This document shows, piece by piece, positions 17,583 to 26,441 of a stretch of DNA of 64,000 nucleotides. Numbering within the stretch: the stretch's first letter is position 1; the number at the start of each line of letters is the position of its first letter. The notes beneath the pieces are model-generated. The model searched no databases and was not told the DNA's origin. It worked only from the letters and a program-made list of their open reading frames with translations. This DNA comes from Opitutales bacterium UBA2995 (GTDB lineage Bacteria; Verrucomicrobiota; Verrucomicrobiia; Opitutales; UBA2995), in assembly GCA_002346535.1 (NCBI GenBank), contig DDZZ01000038.1, forward strand, positions 232,462 to 296,461, given 5' to 3'. The translations under genes were made by a program, and so were the position numbers.

Positions 17583-18590
17583 ATGCCAATCCAGGAAATT
17601 CCCTTGGAACTTGACCTGCTTTTGCAAAAGGGTGGTTTGGTGTACTGGCATGCCGGAGACTTGCGACGATCCGTATCCCTAATATCACCATGGGCTCCAT
17701 CTATATTGGGGGAAAAAGCAGATACCCTGACTCCGGAAGACGACTGGCTCAAGCATGTCCACCCAAATGACCGTGAAACCCTGATTAGGGCCGTCGAAGA
17801 CAACGACGGAAAGGAAATCTACCAAATCGATTATCGTTGGTCCCATTTGGAAGATTCCTACATTTGGCTTAGAGAACTTGGGAAGCGCAAATCTGCAGAT
17901 TCACACGAATTTGAAGGCCTATTTTACGCAATCGGCGAACAAAAAGATCTGGAGCACCGGGTTCTCAAAATTTCTGAAAGAGAAAAAAGAAAACTCGGTC
18001 GGGAACTTCATGACGATTTGTGCCAGCAATTGGCAGGAATGCTTTTTTTTACTAACAATCTGGTTTACCAAATCAAAACTGGGAAAGATGCTGATACCTT
18101 GATTGAAGCTACAAAAGAAATTAAAAAGCAGCTCCAATTGGGGATCGAAAAGGCCAGATGCCTCTCCCACGGATTGAATCCGGTTAGTCTGGAAAAAAAG
18201 TCTTTTCAGGAGTGTCTAATCGAACTCATTCAACAGTCCCAAACTTTATACTCAATCAACTGCCAATTTCACATGGAGTCCGACGTGGTTATCAATAATC
18301 AAGACCTTGCTAATCATTTATTTAGGATTACCCAAGAATCCATCAATAATGCCGTACAACATGGAGATTCGGATACAATAAGTATTACTTTACGAAAGGA
18401 AGGGGACTTTGGTATTTTGACTATTCGGGACAATGGGTCAGGGCTTAAGGATAACTCGGAAAATACGGACGGCATGGGACTACACAATTTAAGAAGTCGG
18501 GCGCGAATGATTAACGCGTCCATAAAAATAGGAAACAATGATCGGGACGGAGTATCGGTCTGCTGCAAATTTGCTTTTCAATCCAGGTAA
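17583..18590 (+). CDS. Sensor histidine kinase, NarX/DegS-type (HisKA_3), with PAS-like input domain
   Basis: 335 residues without membrane segments, so a cytoplasmic sensor. Residues about 10-120 look like a PAS fold (HPNDRETL, YRWSHLEDSYIWLRE). The HisKA_3 dimerisation box is REKRKLGRELHDDLCQQLAG with phospho-acceptor His143. A HATPase domain follows, with ESINNAVQHG (N box), DNGSGL (G1) and GMGLHNLRSRA (G2). The matching regulator starts four bases after its stop. The signal is unknown; no cofactor-binding Cys or His pattern is obvious in the PAS part. Confidence 0.92.
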   Translation: MPIQEIPLELDLLLQKGGLVYWHAGDLRRSVSLISPWAPSILGEKADTLTPEDDWLKHVHPNDRETLIRAVEDNDGKEIYQIDYRWSHLEDSYIWLRELGKRKSADSHEFEGLFYAIGEQKDLEHRVLKISEREKRKLGRELHDDLCQQLAGMLFFTNNLVYQIKTGKDADTLIEATKEIKKQLQLGIEKARCLSHGLNPVSLEKKSFQECLIELIQQSQTLYSINCQFHMESDVVINNQDLANHLFRITQESINNAVQHGDSDTISITLRKEGDFGILTIRDNGSGLKDNSENTDGMGLHNLRSRARMINASIKIGNNDRDGVSVCCKFAFQSR

Positions 18591-18593
18591 ACT

Positions 18594-19280
18594 ATGACGG
18601 CGCCTTCTCAAACTAAAGAACGTAAGATAAATATTTTTTTAGTAGATGACCATCCACTCATTCGGAAAGGCTTGTCCCAACTCCTTGGACAGGAGGAAAA
18701 CATGCAGATTTGCGGTGAGGCTGAGAATGTCCCAACAGCCTTGAAAGGCATTTCTCAGACAGGTCCCGACCTTGTCATTGCCGATATCTCTCTCCCAGGA
18801 AATAATGGGCTTGAGCTTATTAAGAATATCAAAGCCCTTTATCCACACCTGAAAGTGTTGGTCTTCTCAATGCACGACGAGATCGTGTATGCCCAGCGAG
18901 CCCTACGAGCCGGAGCCCGGGCTTACATCATGAAGCAAGAAGATGTCGAAAAAATTAAGGTGGCCATCCGGCGAATCATGGGAGGAGACATTTACGTAAG
19001 TCAGAAAGTTTCGGACCAACTGTTGCACCAGATAGTCAATGGCACAGCTTCGAGCAGCCAATCGCCGGTCGACAGACTCAGTGACCGCGAACTCGAAGTT
19101 GTACAGTCAATTGGAAACGGACTTTCAACTCGGGAAATTGCTGGTTCCCTCAATGTTTCCGTAAAAACGATCGAGTCCCATCGTGCCCATATTAAGGGGA
19201 AGCTGAATCTGAAGAACGCGACAGAGCTCGTACAGTTTTCAGTGCAGTGGGTAGAGCAAGAAAACAGTAAAATGCACTAA
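18594..19280 (+). CDS. NarL/FixJ-family response regulator, partner of the kinase
   Basis: 228 residues: a receiver domain (about 12-130) with acidic pair Asp18/Asp19, phospho-acceptor Asp64 in ADISLPG, and Lys in IMKQE; then a LuxR-type helix-turn-helix (about 160-220) with LSDRELEVVQSIGNGLSTRE and VKTIESHRAHIKGKLNL. It is separated from the kinase stop by three bases, which makes them a cognate pair. An inverted and direct repeat array lies just downstream in the gap before the second regulator and may be a target site. Confidence 0.94.
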   Translation: MTAPSQTKERKINIFLVDDHPLIRKGLSQLLGQEENMQICGEAENVPTALKGISQTGPDLVIADISLPGNNGLELIKNIKALYPHLKVLVFSMHDEIVYAQRALRAGARAYIMKQEDVEKIKVAIRRIMGGDIYVSQKVSDQLLHQIVNGTASSSQSPVDRLSDRELEVVQSIGNGLSTREIAGSLNVSVKTIESHRAHIKGKLNLKNATELVQFSVQWVEQENSKMH

Positions 19281-19345
19281 AAGCGGGTCGTTTGGCCCCG
19301 CAATTTGCTCCTAGATTGGGATGCCTCGATTGATTATTTGAGTTG

Positions 19346-19403
19346 CCCCTAGGATACTAGGAAAGTCCGTAAGGGGCTACCCCTAGAGAAGCTGAGGACT
19401 TTC
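19346..19403. promoter_or_regulatory. Nested inverted and direct repeats between two response regulator genes
   Basis: Three overlapping patterns occur in 58 bases. CCTAG-GATA-CTAGG is an inverted repeat at 19348-19361. CCCCTAG occurs twice in direct orientation, at 19346-19352 and 19380-19386, 34 bases apart (about three helical turns). GAAAGTCC (19361-19368) pairs with GGACTTTC (19396-19403) and encloses the tight hairpin AGGGG-CTA-CCCCT (19372-19384). There is no T-tract, so it is not a classic terminator. It could be an operator for a NarL-type dimer or a structured leader for the regulator at 19566. The rest of the 285-base gap shows no gene. Confidence 0.45.
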
Positions 19404-19565
19404 ATGCAATTCCTTAACGGGGAACAACCTGATTGTAAGTATCATAGGCAATAGCCTACAATAATTCCCGAGTTGATTTTTTTCCTAAACTTTGAGCTAC
19501 ATTTGATTTTTTAATTTTGGGACAAAAGCTATCCGGTTTCTGCTCTAACCGTCTGTGCGTCTAAA

Positions 19566-20234
19566 ATGAATAAAGAAGCCCCCAAGAACATACTAATCGT
19601 AGAAGATCACCCCATCCTGATGTATGGGCTCAAGCTGATTATTGAAAGCGAAGAGGGGTTTGATATCATATCCGTTGTAAATTCTAAGGAACAGGCTATG
19701 GACCAGATTGGGACGCTGGATCCTGATCTCATTGTTATTGATATTTCTCTGCAGTACCAGGACGGGATTTCACTCATCAAAATGATAAAAGGATTGGAAG
19801 TGAAGATTCCAATCCTTTGCTTATCGATGCACGACGAGCTTTACTATGCGGAACAATGCTTGAGAGCCGGAGCCAGCGGATTTATCACAAAATCCGAACC
19901 CTGCGAAGTAATCGTCAGTGGAATCCGCAAAGTCCTCGAAGGGGGAATTTGTTTAAGTGAGTCCATACGTCGTGAAATACTCAAACAAATGGGGCATGGA
20001 CCTTCTCCATGGCTGAACGCGGGCGAAAGCATCCTTAGCAATAAGGAAATTCTCGTTTTCAAATGTATTGGACAGGGCCTTAATAATCGGGAAATCGCTG
20101 AAAAACTAAATTTAAGCATTAAAACAGTAGAAGCCCACAGGTACCGCATCAAAAAGAAGCTGAACCTGAAAAATTCTATCGAGCTTATTCGGCTTGCGAT
20201 TCGGAAAACCAGTGGCGAGGCCGCCATTCTCTAA
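19566..20234 (+). CDS. Second NarL/FixJ-family response regulator (orphan)
   Basis: 222 residues: receiver domain with Asp14, phospho-acceptor Asp59 in VIDISL, and Lys in ITKSE; LuxR-type helix-turn-helix at about 155-215 (EILVFKCIGQGLNNREIAE, then VEAHRYRIKKKLNLK). It is clearly paralogous to the regulator at 18594, sharing the SMHDE block after the phosphorylation site. It has its own 285-base leader and no adjacent kinase, so it may be fed by the kinase at 17583 or by one elsewhere. Confidence 0.93.
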   Translation: MNKEAPKNILIVEDHPILMYGLKLIIESEEGFDIISVVNSKEQAMDQIGTLDPDLIVIDISLQYQDGISLIKMIKGLEVKIPILCLSMHDELYYAEQCLRAGASGFITKSEPCEVIVSGIRKVLEGGICLSESIRREILKQMGHGPSPWLNAGESILSNKEILVFKCIGQGLNNREIAEKLNLSIKTVEAHRYRIKKKLNLKNSIELIRLAIRKTSGEAAIL

Positions 20235-20417
20235 GGCTATCCCCTGAGGCAATTCAGAATCCAGCACAGGATTCTTGGGATATCCTCCACATTTGATCTA
20301 CAAGTTGACTTGATATTTGTGTAAATATTGAATATTTAGGCATTTAAACCTGAAACTACAACTCGTCACTATTACAGGTGATCCCCATATTAAGTTACCA
20401 AATTTCCAAAATCCTAC

Positions 20418-20780
20418 ATGGCTAAGATACTACTAGTCGAAGACCTGTCCGCCAGTCGCGAACTGTATTCTACTATGCTGCAAAACCTCAAATACGAGGT
20501 TGTTGAAGCTGCCACTGGTGAGGAAGCCCTAAAACTGATTAAACAAGACGGTGCCTCATTTGATGTACTTGTAACGGATTTGGTGCTCCCAGACATTGGC
20601 GGACTCGAACTTGCTTCAGGGGTTTATAAGTTAAGTCCGAAAATAAAAATCCTCATTATCTCAGGTTACACAGAAGATATGGTCATACTGGAGGACCACC
20701 TGAAATCAAACACCGTATTTCTGGCCAAACCTTTTGAGGTAGCATCGCTGAATGCGAAAATTCAGGAGTTAATCGGCTAA
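20418..20780 (+). CDS. Stand-alone CheY-like receiver protein
   Basis: 120 residues, a single receiver domain with no output domain. Acidic residues Glu8/Asp9, phospho-acceptor Asp54 in VTDLVLPD, Thr/Ser region ISGYTED and the conserved Lys in LAKPFE. The KPF and GYTED sequences resemble receivers from hybrid kinases rather than NarL regulators, so it is not a simple duplicate of its neighbours. It probably acts in a phosphorelay or by protein contact. It lies 183 bases after the second regulator; that gap has no clear gene. Confidence 0.9.
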   Translation: MAKILLVEDLSASRELYSTMLQNLKYEVVEAATGEEALKLIKQDGASFDVLVTDLVLPDIGGLELASGVYKLSPKIKILIISGYTEDMVILEDHLKSNTVFLAKPFEVASLNAKIQELIG

Positions 20781-20879
20781 GCTCCAGTCCTCTCGGAAGC
20801 GAAGAGGCACCTCGAATCTGGAAAATTTGCTTCTTTATTCTTTTTGACCCCTTTAGGCTTTCTGTCAGCCTGAGCGGCC

Positions 20880-22574
20880 ATGCCCAAAAAATCTGCCTAC
20901 GCCATATTCATTCTGACCTTGGTGTTTTTCGCCTGCTTTTTTTTGTGGCCGATTTTGCAAATTATTAAGGGAGGATTCATCAATGCGAATGGATCCTTCA
21001 CCTTCGTCTATTTTTTTGAAATTTTCGCCAATCCAATCTATATGGAAGGATTGCGGAACGCGTTCCTGATTGCTTTCCTGACCACCTTTTTCTCATTCCT
21101 GATTTCCACTCCCCTGGCATTTGCAACTGACCGATTTCAGTTTAGCGGCAAATCCATTTTGCAAAGCCTTTTGCTGGTACCGATCATCATGCCGCCTTTT
21201 GTTGGCGCAATCGGCGTAAAACAAATTTTCGGTCAGTACGGTGCGCTTAATGCACTTCTTCAAAAACTTGGAATACTAGCTCCCGAAAAAACTATTGATT
21301 GGATCGGCGTGAATCCATTCTGGGGAATGGTAATTCTGAACACACTCCACCTTTACCCGATCATTTATCTCAATGCGGTAGCCGCCCTTGCCAATATTGA
21401 TCCCAACATGGAGGAGGCTGCCCAGAACCTTGGGTCAACAGGACTAAAAAAGTTTAGGAAGATTACATTGCCTCTAATGAGGCCAGGTTTATTTGCCGGT
21501 GGAACGATCGTATTCATCTGGGCTTTCACGGAACTCGGAGTTCCCCTAATCTTCGATTATTCCAGAATCACCTCGGTTCAAATCTATTACGGCATAAAGG
21601 ATATCGGCGGTAGTCCGTTCCCCTATGCGCTCGTGGCGGCGATGTTGGTGGGATCTATTTTGATTTATGCCGTCGGCAAAGGCATTTTTGGCCGAAGCAG
21701 CTATGCTATGATGGCCAAGGCCACTCACGCATCGCGGACTCGCCAACTGAACATCAAAGGAACCATTTTTTGCTGGCTAGCCTTTTTGTCAGTAATCGGC
21801 CTGGCAATTCTGCCCCATCTGGGCGTGATTATTCTGTCTTTCGCTCCCGATTGGTATGCGTCCATCCTGCCACATGATTGGACATTGAATAACTACAACT
21901 TGGCGCTGGGACATTCCCTCACTGTTTCATCTATTGGCAACAGCCTGAAATACGCATCGGCGGCAACCGTCTTTGATATTGTTTTGGGCATTTGTATCGC
22001 TTGGGTCCTTGTCCGCACAAAATTGCCCGGCAAAGCATTTCTGGACACCTTGGCAATGTTGCCCTTGGCCGTTCCAGGACTGGTACTTGCGTTTGGATAC
22101 CTGGCGATGAGCCAGGAAGGGAAATTTTTTGAGTTTCTGAACCCTATCGAGAACCCAACGTTTTTATTGATCGTAGCTTACGCCATTAGAAGGTTGCCAT
22201 ACATTGTCCGAAGTGCGGTGGCAGGATTCCAGCAATCCAGTGAAACTTATGAAGAAGCTGCCCAAAACCTTGGTTGTGGTCCGGCCAAATGCATATTGAA
22301 AATTACCCTGCCCCTCATCGCGGCGAATTTATTGGCAGGTGCGTTACTCAGTTTTTCATTCGCCATGCTCGAAGTATCCGATTCTTTGATACTCGCTCAA
22401 AAACAGGCATTCTATCCCATTACAAAAGCCATTTATGAACTATTCCAACTATTGGGAGACGGGCGTTTTGTCGCATCCGCATTGGGAGTATGGGCCATGG
22501 CGTTTCTGGCAACCTGCATTCTCGGAGCAAGCCTCATATTGGGCAGGAAGCTGGGAGCAATTTTTCGAGCTTAA
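20880..22574 (+). CDS. Fe3+-type ABC transporter permease, two permease domains in one chain
   Basis: 564 residues with about 12 predicted membrane helices. It contains two copies of the binding-protein-dependent permease loop: EEAAQNLGSTGLKKFRKITL in the first half and EEAAQNLGCGPAKCILKITL in the second. This duplicated arrangement is typical of FbpB/SfuB/ThiP-like ferric iron, thiamine or phosphonate-type importers. Neither a substrate-binding protein nor an ATPase gene is adjacent, so the ligand cannot be assigned. Downstream is a pseudogene, so partner genes may have been lost or moved. Confidence 0.88.
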   Translation: MPKKSAYAIFILTLVFFACFFLWPILQIIKGGFINANGSFTFVYFFEIFANPIYMEGLRNAFLIAFLTTFFSFLISTPLAFATDRFQFSGKSILQSLLLVPIIMPPFVGAIGVKQIFGQYGALNALLQKLGILAPEKTIDWIGVNPFWGMVILNTLHLYPIIYLNAVAALANIDPNMEEAAQNLGSTGLKKFRKITLPLMRPGLFAGGTIVFIWAFTELGVPLIFDYSRITSVQIYYGIKDIGGSPFPYALVAAMLVGSILIYAVGKGIFGRSSYAMMAKATHASRTRQLNIKGTIFCWLAFLSVIGLAILPHLGVIILSFAPDWYASILPHDWTLNNYNLALGHSLTVSSIGNSLKYASAATVFDIVLGICIAWVLVRTKLPGKAFLDTLAMLPLAVPGLVLAFGYLAMSQEGKFFEFLNPIENPTFLLIVAYAIRRLPYIVRSAVAGFQQSSETYEEAAQNLGCGPAKCILKITLPLIAANLLAGALLSFSFAMLEVSDSLILAQKQAFYPITKAIYELFQLLGDGRFVASALGVWAMAFLATCILGASLILGRKLGAIFRA

Positions 22575-22635
22575 CTTTGATTATGGCCTTCGGCCATCTT
22601 AGCTTTTTTCAAAGTCCCAACCCAAATCATATGAA

Positions 22636-23112
22636 ATGCCCTCAGATCCGGAAATCCTACTCCATCGCTATCCGGCCTTGGCTGAGCTGAAGCCGAATAT
22701 CGAAACCGCTTTCGACTATTTAAGCACTTGCTATAAAAAAGTCATAACAAGGCCCTATTATGCGGAGACGGCGGCAGTGCTACCGATTCGGACCACATAG
22801 CAAGTGAACTGCTTAAAGGGTTCGGAACCCAGAGAAAACTCAAACCAGAGGAATTTCAAAAGCTCGGTGAATCGATGGCAAAAAATCTTCAAGGCTCGCT
22901 TCCCGCAATCAGCCCACCTTGCGTGGTGGCAGCCAATACCGCCTTCCTCAATGGCTCCGATCAGACTACGTATTTGCGCAACTCACCTATGGGTTGGGAC
23001 AAGAGGGAGATGGGCGATGAGCACGTCGGGAAACTCTAAGAATGTGGTCCTAGCCGAAGAGGTGGCTCGGGCGAATGATCGAGTCCCCAAGCGGTGCCAC
23101 GTGATTTGTTAG
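22636..23112 (+). pseudogene. SIS-domain phosphosugar isomerase (GmhA-like) remnant with several frameshifts
   Basis: The starting ATG reads MPSDPEILLHRYPALAEL. After a run of six A near 22735 the frame shifts by one and reads ALLCGDGGSATDSDHIASEL, the SIS sugar-phosphate loop of sedoheptulose-7-phosphate isomerase. Two further frame changes near 22965-23030 are needed to read DYVFAQLTYGLGQEGDG and then MSTSGNSKNVVLAEE. At least three frame disruptions mean no working enzyme. GmhA makes the heptose precursor for LPS or capsule, so this fits the decayed surface-sugar theme. Confidence 0.8.
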
Positions 23113-23187
23113 CCTGGAGGTTATGATTATATGTTTTTAAGGTTGTATAAGAGCTAAAGGTTCTGGCGTAAGGAGGCCGAGTTTAGC

Positions 23188-23454
23188 TCACCTCAACCAA
23201 AAGAAATTGAGGATATCAACTAAAACATTCCAGGCAGCCTTATGGATACGGGTTCTCCGGTTCAAATGACCAATTAGAGATCGCGAGATAGGATATTCCA
23301 GCTCTTTATGGGAAAGAAAAAACTTAGTCGCCAAAACGGTATCTGGATTTCCAAGCCGAACCAACTCACGCACCTGGTAGTTAATGTGTTCGGCTAAACC
23401 GCCAACATCTGCAGGCACATAAACGAGAAATTTGAGCTGAGGTCGATTAGCCAC
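23188..23454 (-). pseudogene. N-terminal fragment of a GT4-type glycosyltransferase
   Basis: 88 codons. The start, KFLVYVPADVGGLAEHINYQ, resembles the N-terminal Rossmann segment of family 4 glycosyltransferases, with the GG-acceptor loop. GT4 enzymes are about 370 residues, so about three quarters is missing and the nucleotide-sugar-binding C-terminal domain is absent. It is convergent with the SIS remnant. The 153 bases between it and the clpB end contain no gene. Confidence 0.6.
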
Positions 23455-23607
23455 ACAAAACGGTCAATATCCCGAATCGAGAGTCATCGATCTAATTGAG
23501 TTGAGAGACTTTAGGATAAAATAAAACTCCACTCAATAGGCCAATCGACCCCTGCAGCAACCTCGCATACAGCCCTCTATCACTTTGGCAATCTTGTGAA
23601 TAAGCGA

Positions 23608-26211
23608 TCAGGCAGCTTTTGTGTGAGCTTGAACGGTAACTCCCGAATCTGAAATTCCAACTTCAATCATGCTACCCTCTGGGATTTCTCCACTGATCAA
23701 TTTACGAGCGATGGCGGTTTCCAAATGCTTTTGAATAAACCGCTTCAGCGGCCTGGCCCCGTAAACCGGATCAAATCCTTTTTCGGCAATCCATTCAATA
23801 GCCGAATCAGGCACGTGCAGTTCCACATCCCGCATCTTCAATCGAATCCTCAATTTCTGGAGCAGCAATCCCACAATCTTTTCAATTTCTTCAAGCTGCA
23901 AAGGTTTGAAGATCAAAGAATCGTCGATTCGGTTTAAAAACTCCGGACGAAAATTGGACCGCAAATCCGCAAATATCGATTCACGCACACTTTCACTGAT
24001 CTGCCCATTGTCCAAACCATCCATCAACCGGTGGCTTCCTAAATTGGAGGTCATAATAATCACCGTGTTTTTGAAATCTATCGTGCGGCCCTGAGAATCG
24101 GTTATTCTACCATCATCCAATATCTGCAATAGAATATTGAATACGTCATGGTGGGCCTTTTCTATTTCGTCAAACAATACCACGGAGTAAGGCTTTCTTC
24201 GGACAGCTTCAGTCAATTGCCCACCTTCATCAAAACCAATGTAACCAGGAGGAGCCCCAACCATCCGAGAAACTGAATGCTTCTCCATATACTCGGACAT
24301 ATCCAGCCGGACCAAGTTGTCCTCGTTATCGAACAAGGCCTCGGCCAATGTCTTGGCGAGCTCTGTCTTCCCAACGCCGGTATGCCCAAGGAACAAAAAT
24401 GAACCAATCGGTTTTTGCGGATCCTTGATCCCGGAACGCGCACGCAATATCGACTCGGCAACCGCAGTCACAGCTTCGTCCTGCCCAATAACACGTTCAT
24501 GAAGCACTGAATCCAGGTTCAACAATTTCTGCTTCTCACCTTCGAGCAAACGCGCAACAGGAACTCCAGTCCATCGCGATACGATTTCGGCAATCTCTTC
24601 TGAAGAAACCTCTTCTTTGAGAATTTTTGCTTTGTTAGCTGTAACCTCATCAAGCTGTGCAAGTTCCTCCTCCATTTGTGGGATTTTGCCATGTCGTAGT
24701 ACGGCTGCTTCATTCAAATCATAGGAACGCTCCGCTCGTTCCATGGATTGCTTCGCGCTCTCAATTTCTTCTCGCAGCTTTTGCACCTGAAAGAGCTCAT
24801 CTTTCTCTGACTGCCATTGGCGCCGAACGCTTTCCGATGTTTCCTTCAAACCAACGAGTTCTTTCTTCAAATCTGAAAGCCGCCGTTTGCTCGCTTCGTC
24901 TTTTTCCTGGAGTAGCGCAGCTTCCTCGATCTCCAACTGCATGATTTTTCGCTGCAAAGAATCAAGCTCGGTCGGCATGCTGTCCATTTCAGTACGGATG
25001 GTTGCGCAAGCTTCGTCCACCAGGTCGATGGCCTTGTCGGGCAAGAACCGACCTGAAATATAGCGATTCGAAAGTACTACGGCATTAACAAGGGCGTTGT
25101 CCTGGATGCCCACACCATGGTGCACTTCGAAGCGCTCTTTAAGTCCGCGTAATATAGAGATAGCCTCTTCAACAGTGGGCTGATCCACCTGAACGGGTTG
25201 AAACCGTCTTTCAAGTGCGGCATCTTTTTCGATGTGCTTACGGTATTCGTCGAGCGTAGTAGCGCCGATACAATGCAATTCACCCCTTGCCAGCATGGGC
25301 TTCAATAAGTTTCCCGCATCCATGGCACCATCGACTTTTCCTGCGCCAACCACCGTATGCAGTTCGTCAATAAACAAAAGGATGCTGCCTTCACTGGATT
25401 TGATCTCCTTTAGAACTGCTCTCAACCGCTGTTCAAATTCCCCTCGAAATTTGGCTCCGGCAATAAGGGCACCCATATCGAGAGAAAACAGGGTACGGTC
25501 TTTCAGGCCTTCAGGAACATCGCCCCGCACAATTCGTTGGGCAAGGCCCTCGACAATAGCTGTCTTCCCAACTCCCGCTTCTCCAATAAGGACCGGATTG
25601 TTTTTTGTTTTTCTCGATAAGATTCGAATGACCCTTCGGATTTCTTCATCCCGTCCAACGACAGGATCAATTTTGTTGGCTCGTGCCAATTCCACCAAGT
25701 CCACCCCATACTTTTCCAAAACGTTGTAAGTGTTTTCAGGATTCGGGTTAGTCACCCGCTGGCTTCCCCGAAGCTCTTTCAAGGCCTTCAAAAGCGCCTT
25801 CTTTTCCAAGCCAAAGCTGGAAAAAAGATCGGCAAGCGCCTCAGGCTTGTTAACTACCAGTAAGCCGACAAACAAATGCTCCACGCTGATGAATTCATCA
25901 TTAAGCCGGCTCGCTTCCTTTTCAGCCTCTGCAAAGGCCTGATTCAGGGCCTGGGTCACATAAACCTTAGATACATCTGCACTTCCCGACATCTTGGGTA
26001 GTTTTTCCAACTCGCGGTCTAGGGCTAAGGACAAAGCGTTAGCAGAGAGGGAAACCTGGGAAAGTAGCTCGGCAACAATACCGTTTTCTTGATCAACCAG
26101 CGCTTTAAGCAGGTGAAGGGTACCCACTTCAGGATTTCCAGAGTTTTGGACGTACTTTTGAGCGTCCTGCATAGCCTGTAAGGACATTTCCGTAAATTTT
26201 TGGGTATTCAT
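23608..26211 (-). CDS. clpB: ATP-dependent disaggregase ClpB
   Basis: 867 residues from the ATG start MNTQKFTEM; an in-frame TTG two codons earlier is less likely. Order: N-domain (1-145), first AAA+ module with GEAGVGKTAIVEG, a long charged coiled-coil middle domain (about 400-520), second AAA+ module with GHTGVGKTELAKTL, and a C-terminal D2-small domain (LNRIDDSLIF, GARPLKRFIQ). No ClpP-binding IGL loop is evident, so it is a disaggregase working with DnaK rather than a protease subunit. It is transcribed alone. Confidence 0.97.
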   Translation of the reverse strand: MNTQKFTEMSLQAMQDAQKYVQNSGNPEVGTLHLLKALVDQENGIVAELLSQVSLSANALSLALDRELEKLPKMSGSADVSKVYVTQALNQAFAEAEKEASRLNDEFISVEHLFVGLLVVNKPEALADLFSSFGLEKKALLKALKELRGSQRVTNPNPENTYNVLEKYGVDLVELARANKIDPVVGRDEEIRRVIRILSRKTKNNPVLIGEAGVGKTAIVEGLAQRIVRGDVPEGLKDRTLFSLDMGALIAGAKFRGEFEQRLRAVLKEIKSSEGSILLFIDELHTVVGAGKVDGAMDAGNLLKPMLARGELHCIGATTLDEYRKHIEKDAALERRFQPVQVDQPTVEEAISILRGLKERFEVHHGVGIQDNALVNAVVLSNRYISGRFLPDKAIDLVDEACATIRTEMDSMPTELDSLQRKIMQLEIEEAALLQEKDEASKRRLSDLKKELVGLKETSESVRRQWQSEKDELFQVQKLREEIESAKQSMERAERSYDLNEAAVLRHGKIPQMEEELAQLDEVTANKAKILKEEVSSEEIAEIVSRWTGVPVARLLEGEKQKLLNLDSVLHERVIGQDEAVTAVAESILRARSGIKDPQKPIGSFLFLGHTGVGKTELAKTLAEALFDNEDNLVRLDMSEYMEKHSVSRMVGAPPGYIGFDEGGQLTEAVRRKPYSVVLFDEIEKAHHDVFNILLQILDDGRITDSQGRTIDFKNTVIIMTSNLGSHRLMDGLDNGQISESVRESIFADLRSNFRPEFLNRIDDSLIFKPLQLEEIEKIVGLLLQKLRIRLKMRDVELHVPDSAIEWIAEKGFDPVYGARPLKRFIQKHLETAIARKLISGEIPEGSMIEVGISDSGVTVQAHTKAA

Positions 26212-26367
26212 GCCCAAGAGGATTGCACATTTCGTGCCTCAAAAAGGTCGATCAATGTTTAGAGGGATTAAAAATTCTAACGTTTGTTAATCAGCTATTT
26301 ACAAATTAATCTTGAGAAATTTTTCCGAACTGGATGAAGTGACAAATCCAGCTCATTAGAAACAATT

Positions 26368-26394
26368 GGGCCATAAAGGCACATATTATGGCCC
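26368..26394. repeat. Perfect 9-bp inverted repeat upstream of clpB
   Basis: GGGCCATAA and TTATGGCCC are separated by nine bases, with partly paired flanks (CAAT / ATTG). It lies between the end of the lipoprotein gene and the clpB start, both on the minus strand. There is no T-tract on either side. It could be a 3' stem-loop stabilising the lipoprotein mRNA or an operator for clpB. The 230-base gap otherwise holds no gene. Confidence 0.5.
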
Positions 26395-26441
26395 TGATTG
26401 ATCGAAGCATGTAATTGCGCCTTAGTGACGCACATTCCAGC

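Noticed and set aside
22750..23110. tRNA-like text (GCGAATGATCGAGTCCCC) in the SIS remnant
   Set aside because: No cloverleaf, acceptor stem or CCA; the stretch reads as SIS protein sequence.
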